NCBI GenBank assembly: GCA_008711295.1
Contig: VUYV01000090.1
Span: 2,534,917-2,598,916 of the forward strand
Source of the DNA: Anarhynchus alexandrinus
Taxonomy: Eukaryota > Chordata > Aves > Charadriiformes > Charadriidae
Reading direction: 5' to 3'
DNA: 64,000 nucleotides
Under the pieces are notes generated by a model, which worked only from the letters and a program-made list of their open reading frames with translations, was not told the DNA's origin and did no database searches. The position numbers and the translations under genes were made by a program. The stretch's first letter is position 1, and the number at the start of each line of letters is the position of its first letter. Shown here one piece after another: positions 37,058 to 50,579 of this stretch.

Positions 37058-40000
37058 ACGTTAGCCTTGAAAATGTCACTGTAAAGTGGCGTGTGAAATG
37101 AACTATGTGGCTGGACCTCAAGACTGCTAAATCCATGGATTGCTGAACATAAGGGTTCAGAAGAATGTGAATTTCCCGATAACCAGATATTTCATTGACA
37201 GGTCACATCTCATTTTCAGGCTTGGTAGAAATAATACAATAAAATATGATCTGTGAGCCCCCAGAGACCTTTCCTCCAAAAACAATGGTAAGGGTTAAAA
37301 TTACTTGTGTTCTTAGTGACTTGTGCTTCATGTGATCCAACCCTCCCTCTTTTCATCCTGCACGCACACACAGGCACATAGTGGTTGAAATTGGCAAGCG
37401 TGTGTAAGTATATTACACCAGTAAGTGTGTGTACAGGCACTCTCTATGTAAAGAAAATGAGACAAATGGGGATGCCAGGAGTTAAAAATGTCCACACAGG
37501 TATTATGAATTTCTGTTTTGACCACTACACTTGTTAAAACTACAAATAATCCTATGTACAGAAACATCTAGGAAAGATTGCACACAAAAAAACTGGGGAT
37601 CTGAGGAATCCAGGAACAGTCTGTGCAGTGTTCTGAACTGAATGCAACTACCACCACTGCCTCGTGAAACACCTCTGTGACTTTGTGTATATCTCTCTAC
37701 TGAGAAAACTAATGGGGGATGCTTAATGCTTTACTTATCTGTCTGTAAGACGGGAATTCTGTGCAATGGAAAGTTACCAGAGAAACCAAGTGTTAAAAAG
37801 GAGGTTTGTAATGTAGGAAGCCTCAGGGAAATGAAGAGGAAGCTTTGGGAAGGAGATAAGGGAGGAACATTCTTTTATAGCAGGGATGCTGTTCTAGCTC
37901 CAGGAATGACCGAGGTCAAAGAGGAGCTAAGCTGGAAAGATTCAGCAGCTCAGGAGACCAGTCATGAGCTACAAGAAAGCAATTCTGGACCATCCCAGAG
38001 GGACTGAACCAAGAGCCCAAAGGATGTTTCAGTGTAGTAAGAAAATTGAGTCATAGAAACATATCCAGGATTTACTGGTTTGCTAGCTCTGTTTTTTTCC
38101 CCACACAATTAAGAGTACTGGCACTTCTGCAAGGCATATGCATAGCATTTACCCCAGCTTCCCTGAAGAGTTATACTGTAGTAGCCCAAGGCACACACGG
38201 AGTTGAAATTGTGAGAAAGGATGCTAGAGGTACACAGATGTTTGGAGGTGTGAGGGCCAGTTTTAGACCTAAGCTAGTAAGGCATCAGAGGCATAAGGGA
38301 AGAAACAGCACTACAGTCCATATGCTCGAAATTTCTGTGCGAACCAATGAGCTCCATAGAATAGAGCCCAATACAGCAGTCTGCTGAGTGTCAGTACTGC
38401 AAAGACTTGATCAGATCCCCGACAAATCATTAGGCACGTCTTTCCAAAGCAGGCAGGCTCTGGATTATATAACTACACAGTTAAGCCAGACTCAGAAATA
38501 CTCTTGATTAACTTTCAAGTACATGCAGTGTGCTTGACTCATTTAACAATCACTCCTGTTCCACTCTTTACATGAATATTTTGTGTAAGCGTTATGAGAA
38601 TATTATGAACACAATAAAATTATGCAAATGTATCTCCATGTCTTTTTATCTGTGGTATTTATTTCCACTATACACCTAGTGTGCAGTTTCATTTTTTGGC
38701 AAGTATTACTGTTCCTGCTGTCCCTGCTCTCTTCAAATAATTTTGCTATTCAACAATACCTGCACTGCCCCGTACAACACTGGTACCCTATTTTTTTTAG
38801 AATACAACGCAACCCATGGTAACCTTTCTGCTCTAATTTTACACACAACTATCACGTGCAATACAGATATATTCTGAGCTCCTTTTCCTTGGGTATTTAG
38901 CCTTGGTCTGTTGCCAGTAACAACTTCATTTCTGACCGAGTCCACAACAAATAAAATGCTCGTCAGTAGAAGTGAGGCTTTTCTGAATATGTGTACTACA
39001 AGGGGTACAAATTCTCAGCAGAGTAGCCACTCAGTTTTAATTCCCTTTGCAGACACTGCACAAAGCAAGAGGTAGCCTTCTCCATCTCACATAAGCCAAT
39101 TCATATTAGGTGTGCTGTTAAGTGCATACTTGAATGGTCTCCCAGAGACAGCACAGCATACCTATTGCACTTTATCCTCATAGCCTTCACACCAATTTCT
39201 CATAGAAAGAAGCTCTAAGGGATATCAAGTATGGACTAGAAATAAGAAAAACAACACGATAACAGATTATTCACAATCCAGACAAGAATAGGTCCATAGA
39301 GTACAGTTCGAGAGATCTGACATCTTGTACAACTCCCACTAATCTACTTATGCTGAGCTAGATAGTTGTTAGAAAATCTTTAGACAAAAGTTGACAAAAA
39401 AAATCCAAAAAACCACAGGTTAGGGTCTTGTTGGTAGCCCGTATACATCATCTAGAAAAATAAATCTATAGATTCAAGGAATGAGACAAAAAAAAAAAAG
39501 AGCAGTATGTCTTCCTTTGGCTTCAACATAGGATGAATGTTATTTACTTTCTTATTAGCTTCAACTGTTTGAATCTAAGATCAAAAATAGCACTTTGGAG
39601 ACAAGGTCAAGATCATGCTCCATCTTGTTGTTAAGGAAACAGCACACAAGGTCAGAGGCTGTGTCTTGCTGAGATTTTACTTTCTCATTGCAAGGTCCCT
39701 ATTACCACAGCTTCATAAAGAAACTACTGAAATGACTGCACACAGATATCAACAGTATTTCTTTCACTGCTGATACAGATGATTGAAATATATCTCATAG
39801 AATTAGATTGATTACAGGGGAAAGTGAAGGAGTAAAGACTAGAGAGAAAGCAAAACCTTTATGAAGTGCCAAAATCTTGGCCTGTGCAAGTAAGATGATC
39901 ATTAACTATTCTACACTGCATAAAAGGAAGTTCAGACTAATCAAGAACCGAGGTCATGAATGCAACAAAAACAAGAACAAGCAGCACTCAAGCATCCCAG

Positions 40001-40735
40001 CCTACTGGGCAGGGTGTGAAGACACAGTAACAAATGCTTTTTCTGTTATTTTGTCTTTACTTTTAATTAGTGGCTTTTTACTGTTACCATTAAAGCCAGT
40101 TGAAACTGCTGCAGATACAAGTTTGAAGTTTAAGAGCCTGAAAGACTTAGAAGCATAAGAGAAAAAAAAAGAATCTCTTTAAGAAAATCTTTCTTAAGTG
40201 ATCTTTTAATGATGCATTAAATTTCTGCATACTGCTGAAACCTAGCAATTAGGCAATTTAAGAAATGAACAGATAAAAATGGAATTGTCATGATGCCAGG
40301 TAGCATTGACACGGAGAACACAAATATCAGCATGACAAGCTTTATAGTACTGTTATTCTCATTAATATTCCAGTCAGTCTTTCTGGTCTATTGCACCTCG
40401 GCATACAGGTCAGTTTTACATGTTCATGTGTAAAATGAAATAGAATAGTTATAAATCAAAGCCATAATAATTTACAAGTGTTTTGCTGAAAGGCAGCCAT
40501 GTTTTTCTTTTTCTAATCAAGACCGCTTAAACGAGCTCCAGATTTTCCTATACTCTAAATATAAACTCCTCTGCTCCCAATTCTTAGTTTTAATAAATCT
40601 ATACTCAAGTATCCATATGAAAAACAAACAAACAAAAAGAAATCTGAAGCAATGAACTAGAACTCCTAAGTTTAGTTCCAGAGATTTTCTTGCAGTTTAT
40701 GCAGAAGTGCATGTGCAGCCCAAAGCAAGGCTGTG
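37058..40735. other. No gene recognised
   Basis: Unique A+T-rich sequence. The plus-strand frames at 37726-38007 and 38046-38387 (93 and 113 codons) are unrecognised and lack any domain. A short A-rich patch occurs near 39487-39500. Confidence 0.5.
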
Positions 40736-40788
40736 TGGGAATCCTTCACTTATTTCTGTTTGGGAATCCTTCACTTATTTCTGTTTGG
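40736..40788. repeat. Exact 25-bp tandem duplication
   Basis: The unit beginning TGGGAATCCTTCACTTATTT occupies 40736-40760 and repeats exactly at 40761-40785, with three bases of a third copy. The perfect identity points to a recent event. Confidence 0.92.
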
Positions 40789-41799
40789 ATACATCAGCAA
40801 GGCTAAGCAGCTCTGGCAAGCTTATACTCCAAGGTGCCTATATTGCTTCCAGTAGCCCCAGTATCTCGTGGGTCCTGAAGACGTATCCTCCTGATATCCT
40901 TGGTGATTTCATTACAGTATTGGCCCATTCTATTAGTTAAATAATATTCAGGCTGTTGTGCCTCAGGGCTGCACTACACTACTTGGGTCGTTCTGGAAAT
41001 CGGAAACTGAAAGCGTACAGCAGTCCTCTTATCGTACCTTCTTATTCAAAAGGCCAAGGTTTCCTCTGATGAATGAGAAGCTTTTCTTCTGCTGGGACTA
41101 CCTAATTCAGATGCCAGATGGTTCACATTGCCACACAGCAGGGGAAAGATCTAGATATTGGTGGGGACAAGTCAGCACTCGGGCAGGATACAGCAGTCTT
41201 CCAAAAAGATTGCCAGCCACTGGACTAAACAGTGTTCCAATTGATACAGAGAGGCAAAAATTAGACAAAATCCAAGATGCCACTTAGCCTCAAGGCAACA
41301 TCTTCAGAAAAGATCTCCTCCCAAGAAGAAAATGTTGAAAAGACAACCTCTTCAAATCTGCCACAAAAATAGGCGGGAGAAAGAAGTTACATGTACTCTA
41401 AGAATAATCAATAGGACTGGAATAAATTGGGCTCTGAGCCTGCACTCTGTTCCCTGTGCTCAAGCCTTTAAGCGAGGACATCCCTTGAAAAGAAATGTCA
41501 CTCCACAAAGGCAGGCATCTTCCCACATGACTAAGATTGAAAAGAAATAGCATAAAATGCAAGTGATCCAAAATTTATGATACAGTGAAAGCAAACTATC
41601 ATTTCTGAGGGGAGAGAGGACCTGTTTGTTTTCTTGCCAACTCACATGGCTCAAAGAATGATCAGTGACAAAGGAACCTAATGTAATTAGGGAGCTGAAT
41701 AACCTAATAGCAAATGCATCTTAAATGGAGTTGAATGCAGAATAATGGAAGGAACAAGATGAACTCCTTGCATACTCCGATGGCCTGTACCCATAGCCA
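40789..41799. other. No gene recognised
   Basis: Unique sequence. The open frame at 40958-41287 (109 codons) is unrecognised. The last few hundred bases may include a more decayed upstream part of the LINE relic that follows. Confidence 0.45.
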
Positions 41800-42330
41800 T
41801 TTAGAAAAAAAATAAATTAGACATCTTTCTGAGAAGCACGGTGTCCAAGGGCAGTATAAAAACCCCAAATAACTTCTTAGCCTTCATTAAAGAACAGATA
41901 ACAAGCAAAGTGGAAAATATCAAAGTGCCATTATATAAAATCAATGGTACAATCACATTTCAGTTCTGGTCATCCAATTTCACAAAAAAACAAAACAGAA
42001 ATATTAAGGAGCAGGGAAGGGCAATAAAAACAGTTAGAGACACAGAAATATTTCTGTATTGGAACAGATTAAAAACAAAGAAAAATTATAATTCTTGTTT
42101 GGAAAGAAACAAAAAAAAGCCACACACACACTAGGACTACGACAGATCTGTAAATCAAATAACATATAGAGAAATGCAACAATGGGATCCTAGCTAATAA
42201 TGGAACACAGTAGAATAGAAGAGATTCTTAAAACTGATAAAACACATGAAACTCAGTTCCACAAGATACTATTGAAATAAAGAGTTCAGTAGGATTAAAA
42301 AGGAGAGGTATTACTGCAGGCACAAGAAAG
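41800..42330 (+). mobile_element. Ancient L3/CR1-like LINE relic
   Basis: A highly diverged ORF2 C-terminal region of the old amniote CR1/L3 group. Matching landmarks in order are: GTGTCCAAGGGCAGTATAAA (41841-41860); ATAACTTCTTAGCCTTCATTAAAG followed by AAGTGCCATTATATAAAATC (to about 41943); CATTTCAGTTCTGGTCATCC (41956-41975); and a late block, GAAACTCAGTTCCACAAGAT, then ACTATTGA and AGAGTTCAGTAGGATTAAAA (about 42249-42300). In intact relatives these correspond to the 'ANNILGFI/PLYK/VQFWSP' region and the 'WNSLPQDIVEA..F' region. The frame is broken many times. It is far older than copies A-D. Confidence 0.65.
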
Positions 42331-44048
42331 CCTCCATCTGAAGCTACCTAAAATAAATACATTTCGGGAACCTGCTTGTTTTCAGATATTATTGTGTATA
42401 GGGATATTATGGTAAAATTGTCCATGAAAGATTAGATTTTAATCTTTCTCTAAAACATGTGGTATTAGCTACTGCTGGTCTCTGGAAACTCAGCTCTAGA
42501 TGGATCTTGAGTCTGATCAATTCCAGCAACCCCTGTGTTGCTTTTGAAAGCAAATAGCATAATGTTTCCACTAATAAATTCGCAAATAAACACTTAAATT
42601 GACCATTCACTTTAGAAAAAAAAAGTTAAACATGAAAGATATCATCCCAGGGAGTGATATATAAAAGAGGGAAATAAAACAACACCACCACCACACAACA
42701 CAAACCAAAAAGCACCAGGAGCACGATACAGATCAATGAAGGTTTTGTGGCTTTGAATTGCTTAGCACAAATAACTTCTGCCCATCTGTTCAAGAGCTGC
42801 AAATGCTGAAAACTTCTGAAAAAATATGATCTATGGCAGCTTCTGCAACTACAGTGCTTTAGCTCAATGTTACAAAGGCTAATCATTTCTCATGCTTCCC
42901 CAGCCAAGGTTAGCAGTTGATCTCACCCATAATCGAGCTGCTGCATCAGGAAGGGATGTACACTCTGAAGGTATTCAGCTTTTTATGAAAGATCAGGACA
43001 AGGTTTAATGACTCCAGGTTCCCCCCCACCTTTTGGCTCACAGTACAAAGTTTCACATAGTATAATTGAAATAAATGAGATATGAAACCTTAAAAGTCAA
43101 GGTACATCTAATTAAAAGCTAATCACCGTTCACTTCAGCTACCTGCTAAGACATAATCTTTTAAGTCTCAAAAGCAACACAGTTTTAAGTGACTCATTTC
43201 TCTCTGCCCTTTATTTACAAATTACTAGCACTATTGAAGTATGCCTGCTTTGATTATTCCATGGACACCACCTAATAGAGAGGTTTGAGCTTTCCAAGCT
43301 GATTTGACAGAGGTTCACAGATCAGACTCAAACCAAGGTCCCTGAGATAAAATGCACTTATTTAGCCACTAAAGCCATCTACTGGAAAATCAATATCTTG
43401 GATGTAATGAGTTGTAAGACAAGTAAATTAGAGTACAGATTACTCTGTCAATTGGAACACATAACTTTCCTCTGTAATTAAGTATTTCATATGTGGTGCA
43501 TTGCATTTGGCACTGGTTGCTTTGTCTAATTACTGCACATTTTATTTTAAATGAACAAGAAACTTCCTAAAATACGTTGGCTTCCACTTCGAAAGGTGCA
43601 TGAGCCAAAACAGAGGCTCTGGAGTAACCAGAAAAATTTCCTGTGCTAGCAGGAGCTGGCACTGGAAATAAAGTTTACTGTATAATTAATGTGCCTGTCC
43701 TTTCTCACTTCAGCCCTGCTACTGATATGAAAACAGTTACTTTAGAATAGCTCTAATCATCACTTATCCTAGTCATGGAACAGCGTGGCTTTGGAAAGCA
43801 ACATGAAAAATTATAGCTCAAATCCATAACTCAAGGAAATATTTCTATTTAAAAATGCAGCTAAGAAGAATACACAATTATTTAATTTGTTCTTAAAACA
43901 TCCATTGACTAAGAGCATGCAAACCCTGCTCAGGTTTGCCAAAGGCTGAGGCATCTAAAACCTGATACACCTGCATCAACACAGGAATATGCTGCGAGTT
44001 CAGGACATACACAGGCAACAACATCAACTTTGGAAGAAGATGACCTTA
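42331..44048. other. No gene recognised
   Basis: Unique A+T-rich sequence with an A/C-rich patch (about 42676-42715) and a C run (43020-43028). No exon recognised. Confidence 0.5.
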
Positions 44049-44468
44049 GAATCATAGAATCATCTATGTTGGAAGGGACCTCTAAGATCATCAAGTCCAA
44101 CCATTAACCTAACACTGCCAAAACCACCACTAAACCATGTCCCTAAGCACCACAGCTACCTGTCTTTTAAATACCTCCAAGGACACCGATTCAACCACTT
44201 CCCTGGGCAGCCTGTCCCAATGGTTGATAACCCTTTCAGTGAAGAATTCTTTCATAACGTCCATCCTAAACCGCCCCTGGCGCAACTTGAGGCCATTTCC
44301 TCTTGTCCTATCACTTGTTACTTGGGAGAAGAGACCAAGCCCCACCTCTCTACAACCTCCTTTCAGGCAGCTGTAGCAAGCGATAAGGTCTGTCCTCAGC
44401 CTCCTTTTCTCCAGGCTAAACCACCCCACTTCACTCAGCTGCTCCTCATAATACCTGTGCTCTAGACC
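44049..44468 (-). mobile_element. CR1 LINE retrotransposon, 5'-truncated (copy D)
   Basis: This is the only sizeable CR1 on the minus strand. Read 5'->3' on that strand it enters in the [10 protein letters not shown] region near 44468, continues to the ORF2 stop at 44130-44132, and has a 3' UTR with GGTTAATGGTTGGACTTGAT. It ends in GATTCTATGATTCT at 44049. Its LRDMV C-terminus and 3' UTR place it with copy A, not with B and C. Truncation has removed the reverse transcriptase core. Confidence 0.95.
44130..44468 (-). pseudogene. CR1 ORF2 C-terminal fragment, frame open
   Basis: About 112 codons of the CR1 ORF2 C-terminus remain without an internal stop: [60 protein letters not shown], then RLPREVVE and the terminal LRDMV. 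It has no native start and no catalytic residues. Compared with copy A it keeps the five codons (LRQGR) that A has lost. Confidence 0.9.
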
Positions 44469-47393
44469 TCAGGGTGGGATGGCATCCTGGAAAAAAACAG
44501 AATTTTCTGAAAGCGTGAGAAGCCTATACGATAGCTAGAACCCCCACACTGCTGAAGATAAAGGAAGAGCTTGGAGTTTTTCTATGTTACAACAGCAGCA
44601 TGGAGGAGCAGCAATAATCTGAAACTGACAGCTCTTACATTGTACAAAGCTCTGCTCTCAGGATAGAGATAGCAGAAAGGATATAGTATCTGCATCCCAA
44701 GAGTATGCCTGCAGACTTATGGATATGAGTAGTGCCCGGACTCTTAGATTCAAGAGGAGTCCAAAAGTTTGGTTCAGTTCAATTAACTCTAATAGGAGCT
44801 GAACAGAAGACTGATAAATACACATATGTCATTTGAACTGACATCTGTTTTTTAAAAAAGGGCTAGGAGACTGCAGATGCATAGTTATGGCAGATTATAT
44901 ACCAGAAGGACTCACTGGAAATCCCACATCACCATGTACGCACCATTTTTTTTTTTTTAAAAGGCATTTCATATTATTCCATGATTTGCAGGTACTGTAT
45001 ATATGAAGGTTTTGCTCAGTCTGAGAATAAAAAAGGACTGTGTTGTCTGTAGTTCTAAAGAACATCTTTGTGGACAGAGATAAAGAGTTCACTTTTTTAT
45101 GTTGTTCATTTGTTCTTCAGCTCCTTCCTTTTCACTGCCGCATCTGATCCACTACCCAGAGAAATCAAAGGAAGATTTTTCTGATCAGTGCTCCTCTGTT
45201 GGTGTCAGATACAATCAAAGACTGAGAGTTTATTACATTACAAAGTGTTGGGATTTAGTGACAGATCAGATCAAATCGGCTAGGGGAAACTACCACGGAT
45301 CAACATTTAAAGTGCATTGCTTTTTTCTTGAGTAAAACCTGGCCTGTTGTCAAGGAAGAAAACTTTTCATATTTTGATACTCACTTTGTCCTTTCAAACA
45401 AAGTCATATAAGAAAACCCACAGATGTGTGAGAAAAGTTAGTTGTCTGGACTGTCTGTTAAGTGGAAATTATTATGATGTCTTACTTATTTAATGTGCAC
45501 TACAGAGAAGATACTTCATTGCCAAGGAACTAAAAATTATTCTAGACCAAAGCCCTCCTGTGCCACCAGTAATACAGAATAGAATTTACATAAATATGAG
45601 CTATACTTACCTTCATTCTAAGTTCATTTTACATTACCTGAGTGATGTAAAGGGGTCATGGTGTTAATGAAGATAAGGCCATTTCCCATCTTCAAAAACC
45701 TTTGCCCAAACATTTTCTAGACATTGAGTTGGTAGCTCAGGTAACTCCTTCAGGACTATCTACACCATGCAATGAAGTAACACACAAGAGTCTCTAGGCA
45801 GTAAATCTAAATGGCACAACACAGAGTTGTGTGTGGTGACCAGCTAAAGTCAAGCAGCTGTGTCTGATGAGCTTGTGCACTACACTGGAACAACGTGCCC
45901 ATCCTTTTTCTGAGACTGACTGGCTCAAATACCCCTGACACAACCTCAAAAATTTTCCAAGGCAGGTGTCTTTCTCATTCTTTCAAACCGTCTTACAATT
46001 AAAAGTAATCCACTTCCAGCAACAGAGATATAAGTCAATAAAGCAAGGACAGCTTCAGGATGCTTTTGTGAAAATTGGTTTAGCAGATCCAAAAAAGCAG
46101 CAGCATGGTTGTGCATTGTAATTCAGCTGACAGGAATCATGACTTCTTCACATGACAAGTCCCATCAAAATCAGAAAGATCACAAGGACTTTAGGTGCTG
46201 ATATTGCGAATAACAGCACACAGACAAACTGCTGAGACCACACACTGTCCAACTAAAGATCAATAGAGTTACTTTAAGATCCTCCTTTCCATCCTGGTGC
46301 TACCAGTTGCTGAATTTGAGCTGTTTTGCAGTATGATATTCAAATAGGGGCAAATACATAGAGAAAGAAAAATAACTCGCCTGCTTATGTTTTTAAATAC
46401 TGGTTATGATATTCTGCAGTCCTGAGCTCTAGTCAGTAATCTGCATCACACAAAAGTTTTCCACAATAAGCATGCTATAGATACATATACACTGTGCTAA
46501 AGAGCTTATCGTGTAATTTTCAACTTCATATGTGACTCCTTTTTAAAGAAAGGCAACTAGCTTTAGGTGACTGACCTAAGAAAACAAACAAAAAAAATAC
46601 AATGGAAACAGCACTATATTTATTTATTTTTTTTTAATCACAACATAGCCAGGCAAAGTCACAGTAGGTAAGATTTGCCACAGGCTGGCCACATCAAAAG
46701 CAAAAGTTCCTAGTACTTTGTCTCCATCGGGATCAGAGCAACAAAAAGTGAAAAAGCCACACTCCTTAGAGTGAAACCACAGGAGAAAAAGGTTCTGCCA
46801 CTCTCACAAATAAGCCATTGAGCAGTGCACACAGAGTGATCTCTCCACCTGGGCAGCCACCAGCTCAAAGTCTACATGCACAACAGAGAGGAGCTTCAAA
46901 ACTTTCCCAGTCATTCAGCGCTCAGCAGGACTTAAGGGACAACTCACCTGCTAACCTTCAACAGCAAAAAACCAGATTACACAAGGAGGATCATGACATC
47001 TTTAAAGCCCTCTGATCCTAGAACAATAAGAATTCAGGTGATTCAAGCTGCCTGCCTTTATGCTACTCTTCCATCCAGTTTGCTGCCTAAATTAGATGCT
47101 TTTGTCTCAATGTTTGTTGGTATCCACCACATAAACATTGAAAATATGGAAGATGATTAGCCTGAACTGTTTCAATTTTGCTTGTAAAACTGCATAAAGA
47201 TCCACTCACTTTACTCCTAGCAGTCATGCAGACACTTTTTCCTGAGTATTAATCACAGGATTTAATTTTGAGTGTTGGATTCAACCATGCTCTAAAGTCC
47301 TGAAGGAGGTACTGCTGAAGCCATTTCTGTTTTAATGCAATGGAACTAGGTGTCCAATATTCAGGAAAAGTAATCCAAGTTCACTTTTTAAGA
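44469..47393. other. No gene recognised
   Basis: Unique A+T-rich sequence. Poly(T) tracts occur near 44947-44959 and 46621-46636. Nothing supportable as a gene. Confidence 0.5.
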
Positions 47394-47571
47394 AGATTAG
47401 TTAAACAGCATTAAGCTGGCAAGTGGATGCTTTACTCAGAGTTAAAGTGGCCTTAACTTGGTTGAGTTTAATTTGCTTTGGAAGAAGATCAGAAATTAAT
47501 CTGATTTAACTAATCCACTTTAAGTCCATTAATTATTTCTGATTCTTGAGTTTTCCAGTGCAGACAAACCC
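47394..47571. mobile_element. Possible hAT-type MITE relic
   Basis: Internal arms AGATTAGTTAAA (47394-47405) and TTTAACTAATCC (47505-47516) are inverted with one mismatch, within sequence rich in TTAAAGTGG/CCACTTTAAG-type motifs. The right side ends in CAGTGCAGACAAACCC (47556-47571). This resembles the terminal CAGTGTAGACAAGCCC-type inverted repeat of non-autonomous hAT elements common in reptiles. The matching left terminus was not found, so the assignment is weak. Confidence 0.3.
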
Positions 47572-49189
47572 ACTTTCATTTTAATTGTCAGTCTCTGAAC
47601 TTGCAGATCCAGATGGAACAGTTTAAGAAGCACATTCTACATACAGGTTAGCATCTCCATGGCTAAACCTCATTAAATAATTTTGTGATCTTACCTAATA
47701 TAATTCCATTGCAAAACAAAAGAGATTAATCACCTTCAGTGGTCTACAGAGTAGGCCATGTGTGCATTAAATACGATAGACTGATTTAAGGCAGGCTCAC
47801 CAGATACTGTGGTGCTCAAGAGGCTTTTAGCTGATAATGATCGGAGGTTTTATGGGCCGTATTGTTTTATCAACTGAACTGGTATATTGAAAATACTGAA
47901 AGTAGATCTCAAAAGGAAGAAAATACAGAACTTTCCTCTTTGACCTTATATTAGCTTTGGTCTCTTATCCAGGTTTATAAGAGTTCCTCTTAGAACAGTT
48001 GATATGCAAACAGGGTAGATGCTCTGAGGTAGAAACTTTCAGGTGGCCCTGGGGCACCAATCCATCACCTGAAGATGATGCTGGTATGCACCTTGCTCAG
48101 TATTTTCAAAGATTTTCCATCTATCACCTAAAGGGAGGTCAAATATATTGATTATTTTACAGAGTTTCTGAGGATGGAAATTACCATTAGATTAGGGGAA
48201 ATCTGAACAAGTGACACAAATGCAAATGGTAATTCACTCGAGGAAAGAGAGGCTGAAGTCAAGCCTGCTGCAGTTATTCATTTGGGTTTTGTGACACTTG
48301 TCAGCCATGCATAGCAATCTTGCTTCAGGGAATAAGTAGAGAGCAGCCCTACTGTTGCCAACCCAGCCTAAATATTACCTGCAGTTCTCGGCTACAAATG
48401 TGGTTTTGGAAAGAGAACTGCTTATGCTTCAGGGAGAACTCATGCCTCCACACTCATCACTGTCCCAGCTCTCTCATGGAAGGGTTGCTACTCTCCCTGC
48501 CTTACATCCTCACTGACCCCAACAGGCAGGACTGGGCACAACTGGGGCCAGCCACTTTCCGGAGGAACTGTTTAACCCAGGTATAGAACAGCAGCTTGGG
48601 GTAGGATACATTGAATCCATGCTGATGTTCCTTCTGGCCTCCAGGAAGAGGGACTGGGAGGTGCGGACTGCTGCCTGAAGCTCAGAAAAACATGAGGAAA
48701 TGGTACAGATGCCATTTTGCCCTAGGAGCAGAAATGTCTCAGTATGGCTCTGCGTATACTTTCCATCTCACTGAAGTACTTAGAAAATTGACAGCAGGAA
48801 TTGTCAGATTTCAGATAGCATCTTCACAGCATATGACCCCAGCTCATACTCTGCTACACAGCGCCAGCACAGTGCCTCAATTCATTTGTGCTCTGCCGAC
48901 ACCAAACTAGACTTACTCTTAGCAAGAAAACTCTCTCAAACCCATTCACAGCACATTGGTCTCAGCCAGCATTCCTCTGTCTATCACATCATGAAGCCAA
49001 TGAGCTGATGCCCAAAGCACAACTAACGACATGTGTTTCACAGCTCAGAGGGCCCACTCAACCCCTGACTGATCTGTAGCTGTCCTACCTGAACATTACC
49101 ACATACTCTCCAGCCAGTTAGAAACACCACCAGCCTCTGGCTGTGGCAGGTGGAAGGGAAGAAAAGCTCTCACCCTACCGTGAGCTTCT
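47572..49189. other. No gene recognised
   Basis: Unique sequence, somewhat richer in G+C from about 48300. The frames at 48320-48586 and 48692-48910 are unrecognised. Confidence 0.45.
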
Positions 49190-49262
49190 ACACCACCACG
49201 AGGCCTGGGGGATGCCTCGGCGCTGGTGAGCTGAACCTGCGCGGCGCTGTCTTTCACGTTAG
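49190..49262. other. Small CpG-dense pocket
   Basis: About 67% G+C across 49201-49260, with seven CpGs between roughly 49195 and 49260, in otherwise CpG-poor surroundings. It is far too short for a CpG island on its own. I see no TATA box or exon next to it. Confidence 0.45.
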
Positions 49263-50579
49263 ACTCTGCCCTAGGTGCTCTCTAAAAGAGCAGAACTGAT
49301 GCAACTGATCCACATTTTAGCTAATCCCTTTCGACTAAATCCAGTTGCCACAGTAATAAACCCATGATGACCTAGTCCCAGCTGATGAGAGTAACCTCGC
49401 TTACGAGTTCAAATAGATTCATTTAGGAAGTTAACGCTCAAAGATTTTAATAAGCCCGGAAAAGAAGTAGTTTTGTGTGGTTAGGCTTCTCCAAGATTGT
49501 TAAACTTCTACAACATCAAAGCAGGTAAAACCCTAAACTTAACACTAAAAATACTTTCTATTTTAAGACATATTTATGACAATAAAAACTGCTATCTTCT
49601 ACACACACACAAGTGTTATTGTTCGGAGTTGTTTATTGATTTAGAAACAGACACATTTTCCACTAGCCAGACATTAAAGCAACAAAACAAAAGCCTCACA
49701 CACTCTGTAAACAAAATATATTGACCATAAAAGCCTATCACCATGATGAATATAGAAATAAAATCTTATGCCTTAATCATAGTATTACCTGTCAGATACA
49801 GCAGACAACAACAACAAAAAATACTTACAGCCTATAGTAAACTACAGCAATATATTGCCATATTTAAATGCATGTGATAGATAATGGAATATCTTCATCA
49901 CCATCTTGTTCCTTGCCACTCTCCAGCTCATCTACTTCGGGTTTTCAATGGAAGGGAAAAGAGAAGAAATCCATGATTAATTACTTTTTCTAAGTATTCT
50001 GTATTTCTTCCACAAGAGGAAGAAATGATAAAGGTGAGGGGAGAACCTCTCAGAAGTGCTGATACAAATAGACCGTTCACAATGTACATTCTCCCCCGCA
50101 ATGGTTATGTGTGTATGTTTTCACTATATTTTATATATGCATATATATAAAACTAATTAAAAAATGTCCAGACAACATAATGCAACATGAGATTTCACAC
50201 AAAGATTTGTAAGACCAAATTAATCAAGCCAGAGAAAGATATAGGAAATTGCTACATTAAGCAACCCAGACACAATGACTTTTCACAAATTTTAACAGGA
50301 TATAGACTCAAGACACAAAGGGAAGATGATTTGTTTGTTGCTCCTCTCTGTGCCAGGTACAAAAGACCACAGAGCCTGTGATTGCAGAGGCACTGGGCTC
50401 AGCAATGCAAAGAAAAACTTCACTCAAATTGTTCTTGCACTGTTTCAAGCAAAGGGCAGAAACACAAACTGCTCAGCTCCTGCCCCAAAATTTACAGCTA
50501 TGAACCCATAACACAGCTGGTGAGATACATGAACAAGAACTAAATCTCAGTTCAAGTCATGGATGACATCGAAGCTATT
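49263..50579. other. No gene recognised
   Basis: Unique A+T-rich DNA with a CA run (49599-49609) and a (TA)n-like patch (50132-50152). Nothing else supportable. Confidence 0.5.
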
